Shown here: one piece after another, positions 59,766 to 64,000 of the stretch | How positions within the stretch are numbered: position 1 is the first letter of the stretch | Layout of the letters: every line of letters starts with the position of its first letter | Assembly (NCBI GenBank): GCA_964304625.1 | Contig: OZ199839.1 | Coordinates: forward strand, 2,790,001-2,854,000 | From: Kudoa neothunni | Lineage: Eukaryota > Cnidaria | Length of the DNA: 64,000 nucleotides | Reading direction: 5' to 3' | The notes under the pieces: generated by a model | What the model saw: only the letters and a program-made list of their open reading frames with translations | What the model was told of the DNA's origin: nothing | The model's database searches: none | Made by a program: the position numbers and the translations under genes

Positions 59766-60983
59766 CGGGATCCACCGTCATCCCATTTTCGGTAAATCTT
59801 ATTTTTATAAATGAAAACCTCATATATATCAGTGGAAAATTTATTTAATCTTATAAAATATATTCATATACTAAATAAACTTAAATTTTTGAAAAGTATT
59901 AGAATTTATCCTAGAAAAAATGCTTGTATAATTGAACACGTGTTCTTCATACGCTCACATATTTCATGCTATAACTCCATATTAAAATTATCAATAGATC
60001 AAAATAAACAACAAAAAATTAACGCAATTAATATATATTAAACGTTCAATAAATGTGCAAATTGTATGTTTTCCTTTTTCGTATCGAAGGATTACGATGA
60101 CGTCATAAGATTAAACTAAAATTTATCGGCTATATGTATTTTAAACGTTAGGGATAAACGGCGTATATTTTTTCATTTTAGCTGATTAATTTAAAAAGAA
60201 ATTTATATTTAGAAATGCCTTTTGATAACGATATCAATAGTTTGGGGCTCAATTACAGTATACGTGTATCAACTTCGGGGGGGGGGGGGCATCTTAACTT
60301 ATTGGTGAATATTTGCGCCAGACCTTCAAAGATCATTATTATCTGCATTTAAAATATAGTTTAGAATTATTTAATAAATGCATTGATATTGGCGAAACGT
60401 CTAATTCACAGAAATCATTGATCCACACAAAAGGTCACGATGTGCATTTTATCAACGAAATATTAATAAAAAGCTAATATACGGCGTTATATCTACGAGG
60501 GGCCTATTTTCTGGTCTCACAGAACCAACAAAAAATTTTTTATTGCCAGACATGTAGTTTTGAAACCGGTTGATGATATATTTGACAAAAATTTGCTTTC
60601 TCTTCAGAAAACCTCGAAATTAATGTGATTTATTTTTAAATAAACCTATTTTAAATTTTCGTATTTAATTTGTTCATTTTGAAAGTATAGACATACTTAA
60701 ATATTTACAATTATGATCCATACTTAACTTTACTTTCAATTTTGTGATTAACGACTATTCCTGGAAATCATGCTTGATACCTTATGCGGTTGCTTGTGTT
60801 CATTTCTTTTCTATATTTGATTGAACCAAGTTATTTTATCTCCAGGAACTTTCAACAATGTGAATACAATAAAACATATTTTTGAAATCTAGAATAACAT
60901 GCGTTTTGATGCAGATGTTTATAATATTTAATCGAATAATTAATTATATTTTTCTCAACTTTATTATGCTTTAAAGCAAACTT
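59766..60983. other. intergenic with poly-G run
   Basis: A run of 13 G at 60277-60289. A 76-codon frame at 59811-60041 is unsupported. Confidence 0.4.
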
Positions 60984-61259
60984 CTAATCGGATAATATAG
61001 CTGTGTGATGAGTAATAATTACAAGAATAACTTTTGGGGTAAATTTCACAATAAAATAAGAAAATAATGATGAGTTCACAAACGACCTACATGGGCACAT
61101 AAGGCACATAATGAAGTTTTCGACACACGGTCCTTCGACGGTTAATGTTCTGTACAATACGAAACTAAGAAAACTGATAGAGTCATCAAATTTTGAATAA
61201 CTAGTATAAGAATAATGAGAGCATGATGAGCTATCGTTGTATTCAAGAGAAGATGACAT
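60984..61259 (-). CDS. doubtful 91-aa ORF, possible small membrane protein
   Basis: ATG-initiated frame with a Ser/Tyr-rich start (MSSSLEYNDSSSCSHYSY), a Cys cluster (CLMCPC) and a hydrophobic C-terminal half (FSYFIVKF, VILVII). Longer than most chance frames nearby, but no homology is recognised and a GTCGTTTG donor follows the Cys cluster, so it may be part of a spliced gene. Chance is a real alternative. Confidence 0.22.
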   Translation of the reverse strand: MSSSLEYNDSSSCSHYSYTSYSKFDDSISFLSFVLYRTLTVEGPCVENFIMCLMCPCRSFVNSSLFSYFIVKFTPKVILVIITHHTAILSD

Positions 61260-63149
61260 GCTTATATCGATGTTGCGAATGCGGATGTGAATCGCGTGTG
61301 TAGTGTTATGCTATTTATTCATCATTTACTCGATAGAATTTTCGTAAATTTTTAATAATGACATGTATCAACATTTTAAATAATTTTATTTGGAGGGTAT
61401 TTTTACATTAACTTTTTCGATATATGGAAAAAAAAGTTCAATTCGTTTTTATGAACGCTTTCGTAAAGATAAGAGATTACAAAAGCTTGAGAGGAGTTGT
61501 GTTCCATTAATACGCTATGATATTGCTGGAAAAATTCACTTGGGCTAGAAATCTTCCCCATTTTACTTAGAAAGTTAAAGCCGATTAATAATAACCCTGT
61601 CGAATAACCACTGCCATGATACTTTGAAACAGCTCCAGGTCTTTTTGATAATTTCCATTAGACATATCGTTATGGCTTATTTTGAGGGAAGCAGAGTATC
61701 AAGCATTCGTTGTTTTGTCATCAAGAAAATAAAAATTATTCTCTAATTATGAATCCAAAGTAATATTTCCTATTAATAGCTGCTGCTGACAATATATTTA
61801 GGAATTAGCTCGAATATACAACTTTACTTGATAGTGGGTGATGGAATTTTTGTTATAGATTTATCGAATAATAAATTAAATTCATGTACGGAGTTTTAAA
61901 AATGTATAATCATATTTTCATTTTTAATTGATGCGTTTAAGTTTTTTTTCCTTACATTGAAGAAAATAATATTTTAGTCCAAATACACAGATTTGGATAA
62001 TGATAAAGCCTAGGCCACCTTATAAACACCCTTTTCGCGATTCTTTTTAATAAAATATATAAATATGAAGTGCACAAGTTCACCCTCAAGAAATAACTTC
62101 TAAAATTTAACAAGATCCCACTTTGAGTAAAATCGTTCCCGCGTGTAATCTCTCTCATGTTTACAAAAACCTGCAGATTTCCGTATTCTTAACATATTTT
62201 AACATATTCGTTGCTTTGCATCATTTAAGTTATTTTGTAACATATTAATCTGGCCCAAAAATTAGGTTTTGTGCTTTATATAATGATGTTATATTTTACA
62301 AAATTAACAAATAAATTTACTCAAATTCAAGTATGTAAAATGTAAATTTTAATATTATTTAATTTTAAAATACCCTTTGAAAAAATCATAAATTATTTTA
62401 TTTATCATCAAATAAAACATAACTTAGAGCCATTATCACGATATAAAATGGAAGGTTTTGTATATGAATTGATTTAAGTTGAATATAAGTTTTAAATTAT
62501 TTTATGAACTACTCTATTTGAAAAAATTTAATGAACCTATAATTTTAAAATAAACATTTTCATACGTTTTTTTAATAAGTGAACCTATGTAAATGGAATA
62601 GTTTATCAAAAACCTGAATATAAAATTAGTTAAGAGCCACATATGAACATTACAATTTTTTGAATATTTTCCAAATGATCCTCATCTATTTTTCTAAATC
62701 TCCATACTAATGGTTTAAATAGAAAAATTCTGTTGATATCCCTAATTTTTTGTGATAATGTTTATCAAATTGTTCGGATGGTATAATTTCTAAGTGTCAA
62801 AAGCATTTAATTATATATATATATATATATGTATCAATGATTAATTTATTAAATAAAATTCAGAAACCGTCACGTTATGAACGTTAATATATCTAACAAA
62901 TTTTAAAATTACTAATATAACTTTAGTAAAATAATTCTGTGTCCATTTATTCTAACATCGATTTTTGAAGATATAAAAACACTAAAATATGAATATTTCA
63001 AGAATAGATTTATAATAATCTAATTAAAATAAACATATATTGTTTTTAAAATGTTGTTGAGAAAATTTATTTCTTGGCTCATGATTAATTAATATCATGT
63101 TTTCCTCAATATTTATGAATGATGCCTCTCTTTTTATTAAACGAAATTA
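61260..63149. other. AT-rich intergenic
   Basis: A (TA)n tract at about 62812-62830. No gene, transposon or RNA recognised. Confidence 0.4.
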
Positions 63150-63390
63150 GGTTTCTAGCCTCCCCAGGCATCCTTCTATAGTATTCGCGTAGGAACCATT
63201 CTAGAAGTATCCTTTTTTAGAGATTGACCTTAACATGATTATAAACAAACTCATCTATATCATTATAGGCGGACCATTCGTCACTGGATAGAGATGACTC
63301 TTTTTGGATCTTGCCCAATCTCTTTCGATGGCAAACAAAAGTATCATCGGGAATTCCGCTTTTCTACGATAACCCTTTTTCCCACATCGC
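63150..63390 (-). pseudogene. Merlin transposase remnant
   Basis: Minus-strand text in family order: KKGYRRKAEFPDDTF (about 63385-63340), then SSDEWSAYNDIDEFVYNHVK (63287-63235), then in another frame YANTIEGCLGRLET (63195-63155). These correspond to the ISXO2-like SD-x-W-x-AY...H..VNH and HTNTIEG blocks. A short, strongly decayed fragment. Confidence 0.5.
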
Positions 63391-63739
63391 TAACTCTACT
63401 CTGAGCCATTTCAAAAAATCTAAGGATCATTAACCCCTCCATTATACTTTTCTCATCTTAGTATAGCATCAATTTGCACCATTTACTAAAGCAGTGGACT
63501 TCATAAAATACTGTCGAATGATGCGTTGAAGAATTCAAACTTTATGTAAAAAATCATATGATCCCAAGAAGATCTCGGATTTCACGCTAGTTTCCTAATA
63601 ACTTGCCATATTGATCAGTTATTATGAGAATATTTCTCAATAAAAGTTAAGGGGTTTTATTGCTGAAAAGATGAATTCGAAATATACAAAATAGCGATAG
63701 AAATCGCATTACACATTCAAAAAAAAACAATAAAAGAAA
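63391..63739 (-). other. 3' flank of the edge gene with AATAAA
   Basis: AATAAA on the minus strand at 63661-63656, 79 nt after the stop of the edge gene, is a good polyadenylation signal candidate. Confidence 0.5.
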
Positions 63740-64000
63740 TTAAGAGTTAGCATTGGAAACACTTGGGTCGACACTTTCATGTTTACTTTGTAAATTATCG
63801 ACATTATCACCATCGCAAGAAGTGACAAGGGTGGTTTCAGTAGTGACATCCAATGGAACGTTTTCGTCGACAATAGCATCATCATCATCAGATTTGGAGG
63901 GAGCTAATTCTGGCTGATCAGCAACTGAGTTTGTTGCATCGGTGGAAGCGTTGGAAGGAACAGTAAGTTCGTGGCTCTCATTTGTGTCATCTGGACCACA
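63740..64000 (-). CDS. C-terminal exon of an acidic, Ser/Thr-rich protein (runs off the window)
   Basis: An open frame enters from the right edge and ends at TAA (63742-63740), at least 86 codons. Composition is D/E/S/T/N-rich and low in hydrophobics (LAPSKSDDDDAIVDENVP, SKHESVDPSVSNANS), typical of a disordered C-terminal tail. GC content and codon use are clearly higher than in the flanks. An AATAAA follows 79 nt after the stop. The identity cannot be told from this tail. Confidence 0.65.
   Translation of the reverse strand, partial: CGPDDTNESHELTVPSNASTDATNSVADQPELAPSKSDDDDAIVDENVPLDVTTETTLVTSCDGDNVDNLQSKHESVDPSVSNANS

Noticed and set aside
1-64000. LTR retrotransposons, endogenous retroviruses, Polintons, LINEs
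   Set aside because: No reverse transcriptase, integrase, capsid, envelope or LTR pair was recognised on either strand by reading.
1-64000. CRISPR array or bacterial operons
   Set aside because: No spaced direct repeats; genes are spliced and eukaryotic. The 21-bp repeats at 17574-17640 and 19052-19122 are transposon ends.

Overview
This is an AT-rich (roughly 70% A+T by eye) eukaryotic window. The spliced genes mostly have very short introns (about 34-95 nt, GT..AG, often GTATGT/GTAAG donors), and the ground between them is packed with old class II transposons. STRIP (STRIPAK complex), 14-3-3, a PPIL3-type spliceosomal cyclophilin, a TUTase and reprolysin-type (M12B/ADAM-like) metalloproteases point to an animal. 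Compact introns, AT richness and many piggyBac/Tigger/Merlin remnants would suit a small parasitic metazoan such as a myxozoan, but that is inference; no rRNA or mitochondrial marker is present to prove it.

Layout: 0.9-2.5 kb, piggyBac copy A; 4.8-5.6 kb, a possible small spliced gene; 6.3-7.4 kb, a TTAA-flanked non-autonomous element; 7.5-9.8 kb, a hAT fragment interrupted by a Tigger/pogo element; 11.8-13.6 kb, an intact four-exon TUTase gene; 15.0-17.1 kb, piggyBac copy B; 17.6-19.1 kb, a DD34E mariner/IS630-like element with 21-bp repeats in both ends; 20.1-21.1 kb, 14-3-3 with an upstream ORF; 23.3-25.8 kb, piggyBac copy C; 26.6-29.2 kb, a Tigger split by a Merlin; 29.7-30.5 kb, a possible gene; 30.8-32.7 kb, piggyBac F of another lineage; 33.0-33.4 kb, a tRNA-derived SINE; 35.1-38.7 kb, the C-terminal two thirds of a STRIP gene; 39.2-40.3 kb, a deleted Tigger; 41.8-42.4 kb, an unknown three-exon gene; 43.3-44.6, 48.7-49.5 and 59.3-59.8 kb, copies of one TTAA MITE family; 45.9-51.8 kb, two tandem secreted reprolysin-like genes; 52.6-53.0 kb, a hAT fragment; 54.4-54.9 kb, a four-exon secreted protein; 55.2-56.0 kb, PPIL3; 56.7-59.0 kb, piggyBac copy D; 63.2-63.4 kb, a Merlin remnant; 63.7 kb to the edge, the 3' exon of an acidic protein.

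The most notable item is the tandem metalloprotease pair. Both genes have ten exons with the same exon lengths, a signal peptide, no visible prodomain and a very short cysteine tail. One copy keeps the complete zinc site HEVGHSVGLNH; the other has an open, well-spliced frame but lacks three of the four key zinc-site residues, so it looks like a secreted pseudoenzyme. Exon models were built by hand from splice signals, phase continuity and remembered family sequences; no database search was run.
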